Assembly: GCF_000246855.1 (NCBI RefSeq) | Contig: NC_016609.1 | Location: forward strand, 8,692,744-8,756,743 | Source: Niastella koreensis GR20-10 | Lineage (GTDB): Bacteria > Bacteroidota > Bacteroidia > Chitinophagales > Chitinophagaceae | Direction: 5' to 3' | DNA length: 64,000 bases | In this document: piece after piece, positions 17,641 to 26,800 of the stretch | Layout of the letters: each line of letters starts with the position of its first letter | How positions within the stretch are numbered: position 1 is the stretch's first letter | Notes under the pieces: model-generated | Told to the model about the DNA's origin: nothing | Databases searched by the model: none | What the model saw: only the letters and a program-made list of their open reading frames with translations | Program-made: the position numbers and the translations under genes

Positions 17641-17946
17641 ATGAAATTATATGTATTGTTAGCCCTGCCTGTAATAACGGTATTGTTTGCCTGTAAGAAC
17701 AGCAGCGATGCAAAGGCTGTTGAAACTGCCCATAAAGATTCAGCAACGGTGACAAAACCCAAACAGCCTTTTGAGGGCGTTGCATTTGCCAGTAAAATGG
17801 ACCTGGCCTGCGGCATGATGCTATCGGCGGGAGTAACCGATACTGCTCATTATAAAGATAAAATTTACGGTTTCTGTTCTAAGGAGTGTAAAGAAGATTT
17901 TCTTAAAACGCCGGAAGCGTTTTTAGCTTCAAAATACAGGAAGTAA
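17641..17946 (+). CDS. YHS-domain lipoprotein
   Basis: This 101-residue lipoprotein has a signal peptide ending at a lipobox (LFAC, Cys ~19). A YHS domain follows: DLACGMMLSAGVTDTAHYKD, then KIYGFCSKECKEDFLKTPEA and FLASKY. YHS domains bind metal ions (often copper, zinc or mercury) through the CGM and FCSxxC cysteines, and occur in metal-transporting P-type ATPases and copper-tolerance proteins. Here the domain stands alone at the outer face of a membrane. With the two genes before it, it suggests a small metal-sensing or metal-delivery set. It overlaps no other gene; a histidine-kinase remnant follows on the other strand. Confidence 0.85.
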   Translation: MKLYVLLALPVITVLFACKNSSDAKAVETAHKDSATVTKPKQPFEGVAFASKMDLACGMMLSAGVTDTAHYKDKIYGFCSKECKEDFLKTPEAFLASKYRK

Positions 17947-17960
17947 AGAATCTCAAATAC

Positions 17961-18209
17961 CTATTCCGCAGGTTGTTCCAATGGAAGAAAACACCGGAAG
18001 GTGGCGCCTTTTCCGGGTGCCCCTTCTGCTGATATATAGCCGCCGTGGGCATTGGCTATCTTCTGACAAATAGTACGTCCCGTACCTGAACCCCGGTATG
18101 CTTCGCGCGGGTGCAGGCGCCCGAAGATGGTGAACATTTTATCGGCATCGGCCTGGTTGAAGCCAATGCCATTATCTGTTACGCTGATACATAAAAATTG
18201 TTGTTTGTT
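17961..18209 (-). pseudogene. C-terminal remnant of a sensor histidine kinase
   Basis: The minus strand here encodes 82 residues of a HATPase_c domain and nothing more: the N/G1 boxes (SVTDNGIGFNQADADKMFTI), the FGRLHPREAYRG region, then CQKIANAHGGYISAEGAPGK and FRCFLPLEQ before the stop at 17961. The frame is closed by a stop at 18210-18212 and has no start codon. The G2 box, normally GTGIGLAIC, reads GSGTGRTIC. The rest of the kinase (sensor, DHp and the start of the ATPase) is missing. The break is 33 nt from the ATG of the phosphodiesterase gene reading the other way, so a deletion probably ended here. Confidence 0.8.
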
Positions 18210-18241
18210 TTACCGGGCATTGTTAGCAGGTTTATTGGTGC

Positions 18242-19102
18242 ATGTCATATAACCGAAATTATATACCGGGGATTGCCTATGTTTGCCTGATGAGCAAAGC
18301 CCAGGAAACGGCCCGGTTTAAAGAGATCAACAAGGCTTTTTTATCACCCAATTCAAAAATAGTACTGATTGCCTCGCACCGGGGCATGCACTATGATTTT
18401 CCCGAGAACTCAATACCTGCGTTTGAAAAGGCCATTGAGCTGGGCATTGATGTTATTGAAATAGATATCCGGCATACAAAAGACAATTCGCTGGTAATTA
18501 TGCACGACGCTACCGTTGACCGGATGACCAATGGCAAAGGCCGGGTTGATGAATATACTTTTGATGAGTTGAGAAAGCTGCGCCTGCAATTCAACGGACG
18601 GTTAACCGATGAAAAAATTCCCACCCTCGAAGAAGTATTGACGATGGCAAAAGGAAAGATCCTGGTTGACCTGGATATAAAAACCAACTGTCTCCCCCTG
18701 GTTGTGCAGCTTGTGCAACAAACGCAAACCGAAAACACCTGCTTTTTCTTTTTAAACCAGCCCTTCCATGACAAAAATTTGAAGGAGAAAAAACCGGAAT
18801 TGCGAACACTGGTAAGAACGCATAGCGAAGCCAATGTTGACTCGGTATTTACGGTAACCCAAACCGAAGCGGTACACATTGATCAAAAACATAATACTGT
18901 AGCCGTGACCACAAAAATAAAAAACAACGGCGCCCGGGTTTGGATCAATGCCCTGGGCGAGGTAGATAAAAAAGCAGCCGCCGGCGACCTGGAAGCGTAT
19001 GGCGAATTACTGAATAATGGCGCCAATATGGTCCAGACCGATCATCCCATGCTGTTGATGCATTACCTGAAAAGTAAAGATCTGTATTTCTCCCCCTTTT
19101 GA
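18242..19102 (+). CDS. Glycerophosphodiester phosphodiesterase
   Basis: This 286-residue enzyme of the GDPD/UgpQ family hydrolyses glycerophosphodiesters to glycerol-3-phosphate and an alcohol. The active-site residues are in place: HRGMHYDFPENSI (catalytic His and metal-binding Glu), VIEIDIRHTKDN (metal ligands) and VIMHDATVDRMTNGKG (second His). KILVDLDIK gives the conserved acidic ligand of the later strand. The N-terminus (MSYNRNYIPGIAYVCLMSKA) does not form a good signal peptide, although exported members usually have one. As the gene starts right beside a truncated kinase, its original 5' end may have been lost. An ATG at 18290 is an alternative start. Confidence 0.85.
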   Translation: MSYNRNYIPGIAYVCLMSKAQETARFKEINKAFLSPNSKIVLIASHRGMHYDFPENSIPAFEKAIELGIDVIEIDIRHTKDNSLVIMHDATVDRMTNGKGRVDEYTFDELRKLRLQFNGRLTDEKIPTLEEVLTMAKGKILVDLDIKTNCLPLVVQLVQQTQTENTCFFFLNQPFHDKNLKEKKPELRTLVRTHSEANVDSVFTVTQTEAVHIDQKHNTVAVTTKIKNNGARVWINALGEVDKKAAAGDLEAYGELLNNGANMVQTDHPMLLMHYLKSKDLYFSPF

Positions 19103-19162
19103 CATGCAACCGGCATTCGAGCTGTCTGCAAAATCGCGAGTTCACTCATTACTGACTACTCA

Positions 19163-20365
19163 CTACTTCTTATCTCGCTCTATTACCAATCCCTGCTGCG
19201 GTTCACGCAACAGAATGCTGTTTTCATCCAGCAGTTTTTTCAACCTTTCATTCGGTACACTATCCAGCAGTTCATTGCGCAGGTAAAAGCTTTTCACTTT
19301 GGCAGGGCCCTTGTACCAATTGATGATCTTGCAACGGCAGCTCGCATTCTCCAGCGTATTGATCACTTCTTCCACCTTGCCACCACCGCCTTGTTTTTCA
19401 TATACTTCTCTTATCCCGATGATCTGGTTACGCGGCCCGATATCAAAATTCCATGAGGCAGAAATAACCGGGAGAAAAGGCCCCGGCGAATTTAACCGCA
19501 TCAACGAATGCCGCGGCGATTCAATGCTGTCCTTATTATTTTTTACCGAAGACCGGATGGATACCAGCCAGGGCGCTTCAAACTGCATATAGCCCACGTG
19601 ATCGAAACTGGCGCCATAGCGGATGAAGGTAAAGTACCCGTCTTTATATTTTACATCCAGGATGTTCGACACCACCATATGGTACCGGTTGTTATCGGAA
19701 ATACGCGCCTGGGGAGAACCGGTATAACACAACCAGATCCCTTCCAGGCTATCGATCTCGGCCTGGGTAGGCGTATAAGGCAGCAACTGCATGTCTTTTT
19801 GAATGGTGCTGAGTTGTTGGCTGGTTTTGTTCCATTGGTAGAAAAGAAAGCCGAGCGCCAGCAACAGAATCAGCAATACAGACCAGAATATTTTTGTTGG
19901 AATACCGGTGGGCGGCGCGGGCGAAACAACTTTTACCACGGATGGAAAAGTTTCCGGTTCGGCCGCTTCTTCTTTTACCAGCAGGTCTGCATCAACCGGG
20001 TTGGCCTCGAACCCTTTTCTGCCCACTCCATATAAATATATATAACAGGCATCAACCAAAAACGAACGTGGATTGGCGACTATGCGATTGAAGTAGGCGT
20101 CCTTGATCTGGTTACCCGTAATATCATATTTGCGAAAAGGATATTCCAGGTTCTTGTGATTATAGTCTGGCGGGTAAACTTCATGCTGCAACGAGCCGGC
20201 GGTGTTGGGCAGGTTGTTGCTGATGTCACTGAGCTTCCTGGCTACTTCCTCATAATTTTTCCGGTTTGAATTACGCGTAACAGACTGCCCCGTCCGGGTC
20301 TCGAACTGCTCAAGCACTTTTGTCAACAGGCATACGATTTCCTCTTTTCCTGTTTTTAGTTGCAT
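19163..20365 (-). CDS. Single-pass membrane protein of unknown function
   Basis: This 400-residue protein has a soluble N-terminal domain (residues 1-135), a proline-rich linker, one membrane helix (about 159-177, FWSVLLILLLALGFLFY), a short coiled coil (QLSTIQKDMQLL) and a C-terminal beta-rich domain (about 205-395) with motifs such as GIWLCYTGSPQ. With no signal peptide, the N-terminal part should be cytosolic and the C-terminal part periplasmic. The N-terminal domain has FRKYDITGNQIKDAYFNRIV and SFLVDACYIYLYGVGRKGF, a pattern I believe recurs in Chitinophagaceae proteins but cannot name. The gene is divergent from SusC and convergent with the phosphodiesterase. The layout fits a signalling protein; no partner is visible. 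Confidence 0.75.
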   Translation of the reverse strand: MQLKTGKEEIVCLLTKVLEQFETRTGQSVTRNSNRKNYEEVARKLSDISNNLPNTAGSLQHEVYPPDYNHKNLEYPFRKYDITGNQIKDAYFNRIVANPRSFLVDACYIYLYGVGRKGFEANPVDADLLVKEEAAEPETFPSVVKVVSPAPPTGIPTKIFWSVLLILLLALGFLFYQWNKTSQQLSTIQKDMQLLPYTPTQAEIDSLEGIWLCYTGSPQARISDNNRYHMVVSNILDVKYKDGYFTFIRYGASFDHVGYMQFEAPWLVSIRSSVKNNKDSIESPRHSLMRLNSPGPFLPVISASWNFDIGPRNQIIGIREVYEKQGGGGKVEEVINTLENASCRCKIINWYKGPAKVKSFYLRNELLDSVPNERLKKLLDENSILLREPQQGLVIERDKK

Positions 20366-20599
20366 TTAAAGATTTGATATATAGTGAGTTGAAAAAATCC
20401 AGAAATTTAAAACCCTTTCCAGAAACGGGGTTAATATTCTTGGAAGCCGTTAAGTTGGCCACTTTTGATTGAAACCCCTGCCTGTGTATCTAAATTCGGT
20501 TATGCGATGCCTCGCCGGTCAAAAATCTGATTTTTTTCCGGATTTTCTAAATACGGTTGTGGCAGAACATATTTACCAAATAACTAATCGATTGCTGCT

Positions 20600-23500
20600 A
20601 TGCGAAACAAGATCCTCCCAAGCGTCTTCCTTATTTGCACGCTGTGCTGTTGGTTTGTACTACCAGCCCTCGCACAAACAAAAACAATAACCGGTACGGT
20701 GGTGGATGATAAGAACGAGCCCGTGCAAGGCGCATCTGTGAGCGTGAAAGGTGGTTCCGCTTCTACTGTTACCGATAACAAAGGCATTTTTTCCATTACC
20801 ATGCCGGTGGTAAGCACCACGCTGGAGATAACCCATGTGGGTTTTGAAATGAAAGAAGTGTTCCTGGGCAACCAGGTTAAACTAACCATCAGCATTATTC
20901 CTGCCGCAGCCAATATGCAGGCGGTGGTGATAACGGCCCTGGGTTTTGAAGCTAAAAAAGACCGGGTGGGGTATGCTTCTTCCAGCATTTCGGCCAACCA
21001 GCTCAGTAATTCAGGTGAAGTAGGATTGGTGGATGCATTGAGTGGTAAAGCTTCGGGCGTGCGGGTATCGCGCACCTCCGGCGATCCCGGCGCGGCTTCG
21101 CAGATCCTCATTCGCGGACAAAGCACCATTACCCGCGGAACCGATCCCCTGATAGTGGTGGACGGTGTGCCGGTGAATGGCGGCGCCCGCAACGAAAGCA
21201 GCGGCGGTACTACCCAGCAAAGCCGGTTGAATGATATTAATCCCGATGATATTGCCAACATCCAGGTGTTGAAAGGCGCTTCTGCCGCAGCCCTTTGGGG
21301 AACCAAGGCTGCCAATGGCGTTATCATGATAACCACGAAAAAAGGTTCTGGACAGAATAGCATCTCGTTCAAATCAACTAACTCCATCGATCGCGTGAGT
21401 GCATTTTATGATCTGCAGGATAAATACGGTCAGGGTACCAACGGCGCCTGGGCAGCAAACAATACCCGCAGCTGGGGCGATCGCATTGAAGACCGCGCCG
21501 GTGGCGACGATGCTGTAAATACAAATGGGGCTTACTTTAACGCCAACAACGGTAAGACCTATTACGGAATAACCGCCAAAAACGCCAAAGACGTTTACCT
21601 GAAAAGTAATTACGATGGGGTGCTGGGCACCGGACATTACCTGGATAATTCATTAAGCATGAGTGGCGGCGATAGCAGATCGAGCTATTTCTTCAGCCTG
21701 AACGATCTGAACCAGAAAGGGATTTTTAAAAAGGGAAGCGGTTATCACAGAACAGGCGCCCGGATAAATGTGACCAAAGAAATTTATAAATGGTTATCCA
21801 TTAGCAATAAAGCCAGTTATACGCTCGTCAATTCAGACCGGCAGCAAACCGGCGTAAACAATGCCGGTTTTATGATCGGGTTATTGCGCACCCCGCCCGA
21901 TTTCGACAACTCAGGTTACATAGGAAGTTATGCAGCAGCCCCTGGCGGCGCGTTGATCGAAGGCCGCCAGCGCAGCTACCGGAACTATATAGGCGCCAGC
22001 GCCAATCCCGGTTTCAATAATCCCTTGTGGGACCTGTACCAACTCACCAATACCAGCCAGGTGAACCGCTTTATCAATTCGGCCGAGATCAACATTAAAC
22101 CGGTTGACTGGTTCACCTTAACCACCCGTGCGGGGGTTGATTTTTTTACCGATCACCAGGTGAACTATTTTCCCTACTTCAGTACCAATGGCAACTTTGG
22201 GATCTATAACCGCTCGGAATATTCTGAAATGCAGTTCAACCTGGATGTGATTGCCCGCGCGGAGAAAAACTTTAGTGAGAATTTTACCGTGAATGGATTG
22301 GTAGGGTTCAACTACAATGCATTGAACACTGCCACGCTGGGCGCCAATTCGCAAAACTTCATCATCCCTACCGGACCGGAAGATTTTGGGAATGCAACGC
22401 CAACCAATATTTCGGTTGATGATTCGTATTTAAAAAGAAGAAGCAATGCCGGTTATGCCAGCGCCGGTATAGGTGTGTTCGATCAGTTATACCTCAATGC
22501 AACGGGCAGGCTGGAAGCCGCTTCTACCTTCGGTACTTTATCGAACAACCGGTTCTTTTATCCTTCCGCCGATATTGCCTGGCAGTTTTCGCAACTGGAT
22601 GCCGTGCGTGAATTATCGTTTTTGTCGTTCGGTAAAGTAAGGGCTTCTTATGGCGTGGTAGGTATACAGCCCCAGGCCTACCAAACGGCTACCAATTTTG
22701 TTACCCGCACGTTTATAGATGGCTGGGGTGGTTTGCTGGATCCCAGTTTGTATGGCACCGGCACCTATATTCAAAGCGTGAACCGTGGTAATGCTTATTT
22801 AAAACCTGAACGTAAAGAAGAGTTTGAATTAGGGACCGATCTGCGTTTCTTCAACAACCGGCTTTCAACCAGCGTAACTTATTATAAAAATAAAACGGTA
22901 GATGCCCTTATCAATATTTCGCAGGCCGCCTCTACCGGGTTCGATAACCTGTATGCCAATGCCGGCAGCATTCAAAACAGGGGCGTGGAAGTAGATGTGT
23001 CGTATGCCCTTGTACGTAAAAAAGACTGGGACGCAGGCATCAGCGTAAACTTTACAAAGAATAAAAATAAGGTATTGAACCTGAGCGGCGCAGGTTCCAT
23101 TAATCTGGGTGGAACCGCAGGGATCTCTTCCCGCGCAGTAGAAGGTTATGCATTGGGTGAGCTGTATTCCATTCCCTGGGTGCGCGATGGAAAAGGTAAT
23201 CTGCAGCTCGATGCCAATGGGTTTCCTACGCCGGATGTAACCTCAGTAGCCATTGGCGATCCCAATCCCGATTGGCGCGGCGGGGTAAGCTTTAACCTGC
23301 GTTACAAGAACCTTACCCTGAGCGCCCTGGTGGAGCATTCACAGGGTGGGGTAGTGGCCAATGGTACCGAAGCCGTGTTGCTCGATTATGGCACCAGCGC
23401 TACCACTGCCAATGTATCAGTAGCACCTACTGATCTTAAAAGATATAATGGAGCCATCATTCCCGCCGGTACCAGCTTCCGTGGAAATATCAGGGATTTT

Positions 23501-23833
23501 GGGGCGGGCAATGTAGCGCTTGACCAGGCCTGGTATACCGGTGCAGGCGGTTTCTTTGGCAATGTGGGCGAACAGTTTCTGGAAGATGCCACCTGGACGC
23601 GTTTTCGCGAACTGAACCTGGCTTATACTATACAATCGGGCCGGTTGCGCAAAATGGCAGGGGTGAAATCATTGGGAATAGAATTAAGCGGAAGGAACCT
23701 GCTGTTGTTCAGCAAGGTGAACGGCTACGATCCTGATAGCAATGTAGCCGGTTCTACTTCCGCCCGCGGGGTGGTGTATTTTGTGAATCCGCCAACGCGG
23801 TCTTATCTGTTCACCCTGAAATTGAATTTCTAA
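20600..23833 (+). CDS. SusC/RagA-family TonB-dependent receptor (first glycan operon)
   Basis: This 1077-residue outer-membrane transporter imports large ligands with a SusD lid. In order: signal peptide (MRNKILPSVFLICTLCCWFV, cleavage after LAQ), carboxypeptidase-like domain (ITGTVVDDKNEPVQGASVSV), the linker VVITALGF, plug (QILIRGQSTITRG, PLIVVDGVPVNGG, IQVLKGASAAALWGTKAANG) and a 22-strand-type barrel ending in FTLKLNF. There is no N-terminal STN signalling domain, so it should not signal through an anti-sigma factor, in contrast to the second SusC in this window. The SusD gene follows after 17 nt, then a double esterase and a symporter, all on one likely transcript. Confidence 0.95.
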   Translation: MRNKILPSVFLICTLCCWFVLPALAQTKTITGTVVDDKNEPVQGASVSVKGGSASTVTDNKGIFSITMPVVSTTLEITHVGFEMKEVFLGNQVKLTISIIPAAANMQAVVITALGFEAKKDRVGYASSSISANQLSNSGEVGLVDALSGKASGVRVSRTSGDPGAASQILIRGQSTITRGTDPLIVVDGVPVNGGARNESSGGTTQQSRLNDINPDDIANIQVLKGASAAALWGTKAANGVIMITTKKGSGQNSISFKSTNSIDRVSAFYDLQDKYGQGTNGAWAANNTRSWGDRIEDRAGGDDAVNTNGAYFNANNGKTYYGITAKNAKDVYLKSNYDGVLGTGHYLDNSLSMSGGDSRSSYFFSLNDLNQKGIFKKGSGYHRTGARINVTKEIYKWLSISNKASYTLVNSDRQQTGVNNAGFMIGLLRTPPDFDNSGYIGSYAAAPGGALIEGRQRSYRNYIGASANPGFNNPLWDLYQLTNTSQVNRFINSAEINIKPVDWFTLTTRAGVDFFTDHQVNYFPYFSTNGNFGIYNRSEYSEMQFNLDVIARAEKNFSENFTVNGLVGFNYNALNTATLGANSQNFIIPTGPEDFGNATPTNISVDDSYLKRRSNAGYASAGIGVFDQLYLNATGRLEAASTFGTLSNNRFFYPSADIAWQFSQLDAVRELSFLSFGKVRASYGVVGIQPQAYQTATNFVTRTFIDGWGGLLDPSLYGTGTYIQSVNRGNAYLKPERKEEFELGTDLRFFNNRLSTSVTYYKNKTVDALINISQAASTGFDNLYANAGSIQNRGVEVDVSYALVRKKDWDAGISVNFTKNKNKVLNLSGAGSINLGGTAGISSRAVEGYALGELYSIPWVRDGKGNLQLDANGFPTPDVTSVAIGDPNPDWRGGVSFNLRYKNLTLSALVEHSQGGVVANGTEAVLLDYGTSATTANVSVAPTDLKRYNGAIIPAGTSFRGNIRDFGAGNVALDQAWYTGAGGFFGNVGEQFLEDATWTRFRELNLAYTIQSGRLRKMAGVKSLGIELSGRNLLLFSKVNGYDPDSNVAGSTSARGVVYFVNPPTRSYLFTLKLNF

Positions 23834-23850
23834 CCATTAACTGCCTAATT

Positions 23851-25269
23851 ATGACCAAGCATATAATCACAGTATTTATAATCCTAACAGCCATTTGCAG
23901 CGGCTCGTGCAAAAAAGCGGTAGATGGATTTAATACCGATCCCAATAACCCGCTCGATGCCGATGCCATTACCATGCTTACCGGTGTGGAAGTAGGTAAC
24001 ATGGGTAACCAGGAAGGGGAACTGGCCCGCCTGGCCGGGATGTGGTGCGGCTATTTTACCGGTGAACAACAACAATACCAGGCATTTTATCAGTACCTTA
24101 TTATCGCCCGTAACTATGACGACTCGTGGCAGCGCATCTTCAGCGGTGTGTTAAAGAACGACCGACTGATAAAGCAAAAAGCGTATGCCGTAAACAATAT
24201 GCGATTGGTAGGGGTGGCCCAGGTAATAGAAGCCAATACCATGGGCACCGCTACCGCGCTGTGGGGTGATGTTCCTTTTAAACAGGCTGCCAATGATGAG
24301 TATCCCAACCCGGCGTATGATGCGCAGACCGATGTATATGGTTATATTCAATCTTTGCTCGATAGCGCCATCGTGAACCTCGCTTCTACTTCCTTTATCG
24401 ATTTCTCCCTCCAGGATATTCACTTTGCGGGTAACAACACCAAGTGGACCCAAACTGCCTGGACGCTGAAAGCAAGGTATTATTTACAGGCAAAGCAATA
24501 TGACAAGGCGCTGGCAGCAGCGGCCAATGGTATCAATACCGCTGCCAACAATTGGGTAGCACCGCATACCGCTGCTGGTAAAGGATCATACAATTTGTAT
24601 TACCAGTTTTTTGTGCAGGACAGACCCACGTGGTTAACTGCCACCAATGCATTTGCAGTTTCCTTATTGAATTCAGCCAATGCAAAATACCGGGGCAATA
24701 CAAAAACAGTTGAAAAAAGCCGGTACAATTACCTGTACAGTTCAGCCACCAATCCCAATTACACCACCAACGGGTTTTATTACCAAACCATGGCCTTTCC
24801 GCTGGCTACCTATGCCGAAAACCTGTTGATCCTGGCCGAAGCCGATACCCGGGTGAATGGATTTACCAATGGCTTAACCCGGTTAAATGCATTCAGAACC
24901 TATATGAGCACCGGTGGTTATATTGGCGCCACGTATCTCACAGCAGGGAATTATAAATATGATGCATACGTAGCGGCCGACTTTACAGCCGGTGGCATCG
25001 AGAACGGCGGTGCTGCGCCCCTTACGCAGGACAGGGCCTTGTTGCGCGAGATTATGGAAGAACGGTATATTACCTTTATTGGACAAATAGAAGGGTACAA
25101 CGACCTGCGCAGAACCTTTAATGAAACGGATATCCGGGTGCCTGTACAACCCAATACCGGTGCGCAGATCCCCAAACGCTTTTTGTATCCACAAGTAGAA
25201 GTAGACCTGAACACATCTACCCCAAATCCCATACCTTCACTGTTTACGGCAACACCTGTAAATCAGTAG
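23851..25269 (+). CDS. SusD/RagB-type surface lipoprotein (SusD-like group 2)
   Basis: This 472-residue lipoprotein (signal peptide with lipobox GSC, Cys ~20) is the ligand-binding lid of the preceding SusC. The mature start KKAVDGFNTDPNNP is typical of the SusD-like_2 group, followed by TPR-like helices (MGTATALWGDVPFKQAAN, the conserved WGDVPY-like motif). The C-terminal part contains the SusD signature EIMEERYITFIGQIEGYNDLR, where E/W-R-R residues contact the partner. The tight spacing (17 nt after SusC, 14 nt before the esterase gene) shows an operon. The ligand cannot be read from the sequence; the esterase downstream suggests an acylated glycan. Confidence 0.93.
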   Translation: MTKHIITVFIILTAICSGSCKKAVDGFNTDPNNPLDADAITMLTGVEVGNMGNQEGELARLAGMWCGYFTGEQQQYQAFYQYLIIARNYDDSWQRIFSGVLKNDRLIKQKAYAVNNMRLVGVAQVIEANTMGTATALWGDVPFKQAANDEYPNPAYDAQTDVYGYIQSLLDSAIVNLASTSFIDFSLQDIHFAGNNTKWTQTAWTLKARYYLQAKQYDKALAAAANGINTAANNWVAPHTAAGKGSYNLYYQFFVQDRPTWLTATNAFAVSLLNSANAKYRGNTKTVEKSRYNYLYSSATNPNYTTNGFYYQTMAFPLATYAENLLILAEADTRVNGFTNGLTRLNAFRTYMSTGGYIGATYLTAGNYKYDAYVAADFTAGGIENGGAAPLTQDRALLREIMEERYITFIGQIEGYNDLRRTFNETDIRVPVQPNTGAQIPKRFLYPQVEVDLNTSTPNPIPSLFTATPVNQ

Positions 25270-25283
25270 CATAAAACGATTGG

Positions 25284-26798
25284 ATGAAAACCGTATTTGC
25301 AGTCATAGCATCTTTAATAATAGGTTGTGCACAGGCGCAACTGGTGATCCCACTATACAGTGGAAAGATTCCCGGCAACGTATCTGATCTCGATAATGAA
25401 AAATCACTGACACCCGAAAAGGGAAGGCCTTCGGTGATCAATGTAAGCCACCCTTCCCTGATCGCTTATTTGCCCAAAACGCCCAATGCAGCAAAACCGG
25501 CGGTTATAATTTGCCCCGGTGGCGGCTATGTTCGACTGACCATTGAAGATGGTGGTTATGAAGTGGCAAAATCACTGGCAGACTCGGGTGTGGCAGCTTT
25601 TGTTTTGAAATACCGTACCTGGCAGGATAGCACCTTCAGCAATTATCGCAACCTGCCTTTTAACGATCTGCAACAGGCATTATCGCTGGTGTATAACCGC
25701 GCAGGGGAGTGGAACATAGATACCACCAAGATCGGGTTACTCGGTTTTTCTGCCGGCGGTCACCTCGCTGCGATGGGGGCCACTTCCAAAACCGGAAAAA
25801 GAACGGCGTTTACCATTCTGGCCTACCCGGTGATCAGCTTTACCGATTCACTGGTATCGCCTACGTTGAAATCGCGTTCCTCTTTATTAGGAAAGCAATT
25901 TACCGAAGCAGACAAAATTCAATATTCACCCGAACTGCAGGTAAGCGCCAGCACGCCACCTGCCTTCCTGGTACATGCGCAGGACGACAGCACCTCGTGG
26001 GTGGGCAACAGCATTGCCTATTACAAAGCATTGACAGCAAAAAAGATAACCGGTGAATTAATGATCTATCCCAGGGGCGGACATGGTTTTGCCATGTATG
26101 ACAAAGCCATGGGCGAATCGTGGTTGCCCCAGGCAATGAAATGGCTTGGCCTGAACGGGTTTTATAAACCAGGGACCCCTCAACCCAAACCGGCGCAGGC
26201 AGCGCCCCCGTTTTACAATGATATACTTGCGTTTAAAAAGTTAGATTCAGAGCAACCTCCCGCGCCTAACAGCATTTTGCTGGTAGGCAGTTCATCCTTT
26301 ACCCGTTGGAAAGATGTGAATGACTATTTTCCAGGCTACCCTATTATCAATCGCGGTTTTGGCGGTTCTGTTTTGACCGATGTGATCAGGTATGCGTACG
26401 ATGTTATCCTGCCCTGCAAACCCAAACAGGTGTTGATCTACTGTGGCGAAAATGATCTGGCATCCGGCGACAGTATTAGCGCCGCTGCCGTAGTGCAGCG
26501 CTTTAAAACATTGTTTGGCATCATCAGGCAGAACCTGCCCAATACCGTGATAAGTTATGTATCAATAAAACCAAGTCCGTCCCGGGCGCAGATCCAGGGC
26601 AAAGTAAAAGAAGCCAATAAACAAATTCAGGCCTGGATAAAAACGCAGCCAAAGGCGCAGTTTATAGATATCTACGATTCCATGCTGGATGCAAAAAAGC
26701 AAATGCGCGAAGAATTGTATGTGCAGGACCGCCTGCATATGAAACCCGAAGGCTATGCTATTTGGAAAAGAATAATTACACCATACCTGATTAAATAA
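25284..26798 (+). CDS. Two-domain exported esterase: alpha/beta hydrolase fused to SGNH hydrolase
   Basis: This 504-residue protein with a signal peptide (to AQA, ~18) joins two esterase folds. The first (residues ~50-290) is an alpha/beta hydrolase of the acetyl-xylan/BD-FAE type: oxyanion turn PGGGY, nucleophile GFSAGGH (Ser156), acid HAQDDS and base GGHGF. The second (~315-504) is a GDSL/SGNH domain: block I VGSSSFTRW (nucleophile Ser), GGSVL (block II Gly), CGENDLASG (block III Asn) and DRLHMKPEGY (block V Asp-His). Such enzymes remove acetyl or methyl esters from plant polysaccharides. Located between SusD and a symporter gene, it would deacylate the captured glycan. The linker is Pro/Ala-rich (KPGTPQPKPAQAAPP). 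Confidence 0.9.
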   Translation: MKTVFAVIASLIIGCAQAQLVIPLYSGKIPGNVSDLDNEKSLTPEKGRPSVINVSHPSLIAYLPKTPNAAKPAVIICPGGGYVRLTIEDGGYEVAKSLADSGVAAFVLKYRTWQDSTFSNYRNLPFNDLQQALSLVYNRAGEWNIDTTKIGLLGFSAGGHLAAMGATSKTGKRTAFTILAYPVISFTDSLVSPTLKSRSSLLGKQFTEADKIQYSPELQVSASTPPAFLVHAQDDSTSWVGNSIAYYKALTAKKITGELMIYPRGGHGFAMYDKAMGESWLPQAMKWLGLNGFYKPGTPQPKPAQAAPPFYNDILAFKKLDSEQPPAPNSILLVGSSSFTRWKDVNDYFPGYPIINRGFGGSVLTDVIRYAYDVILPCKPKQVLIYCGENDLASGDSISAAAVVQRFKTLFGIIRQNLPNTVISYVSIKPSPSRAQIQGKVKEANKQIQAWIKTQPKAQFIDIYDSMLDAKKQMREELYVQDRLHMKPEGYAIWKRIITPYLIK

Positions 26799-26800
26799 AT

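Noticed and set aside
20584-21387. 267-codon open frame on the minus strand opposite the first SusC
   Set aside because: It mirrors codons of a clear SusC gene, has no recognisable domain and would conflict with the sense gene.
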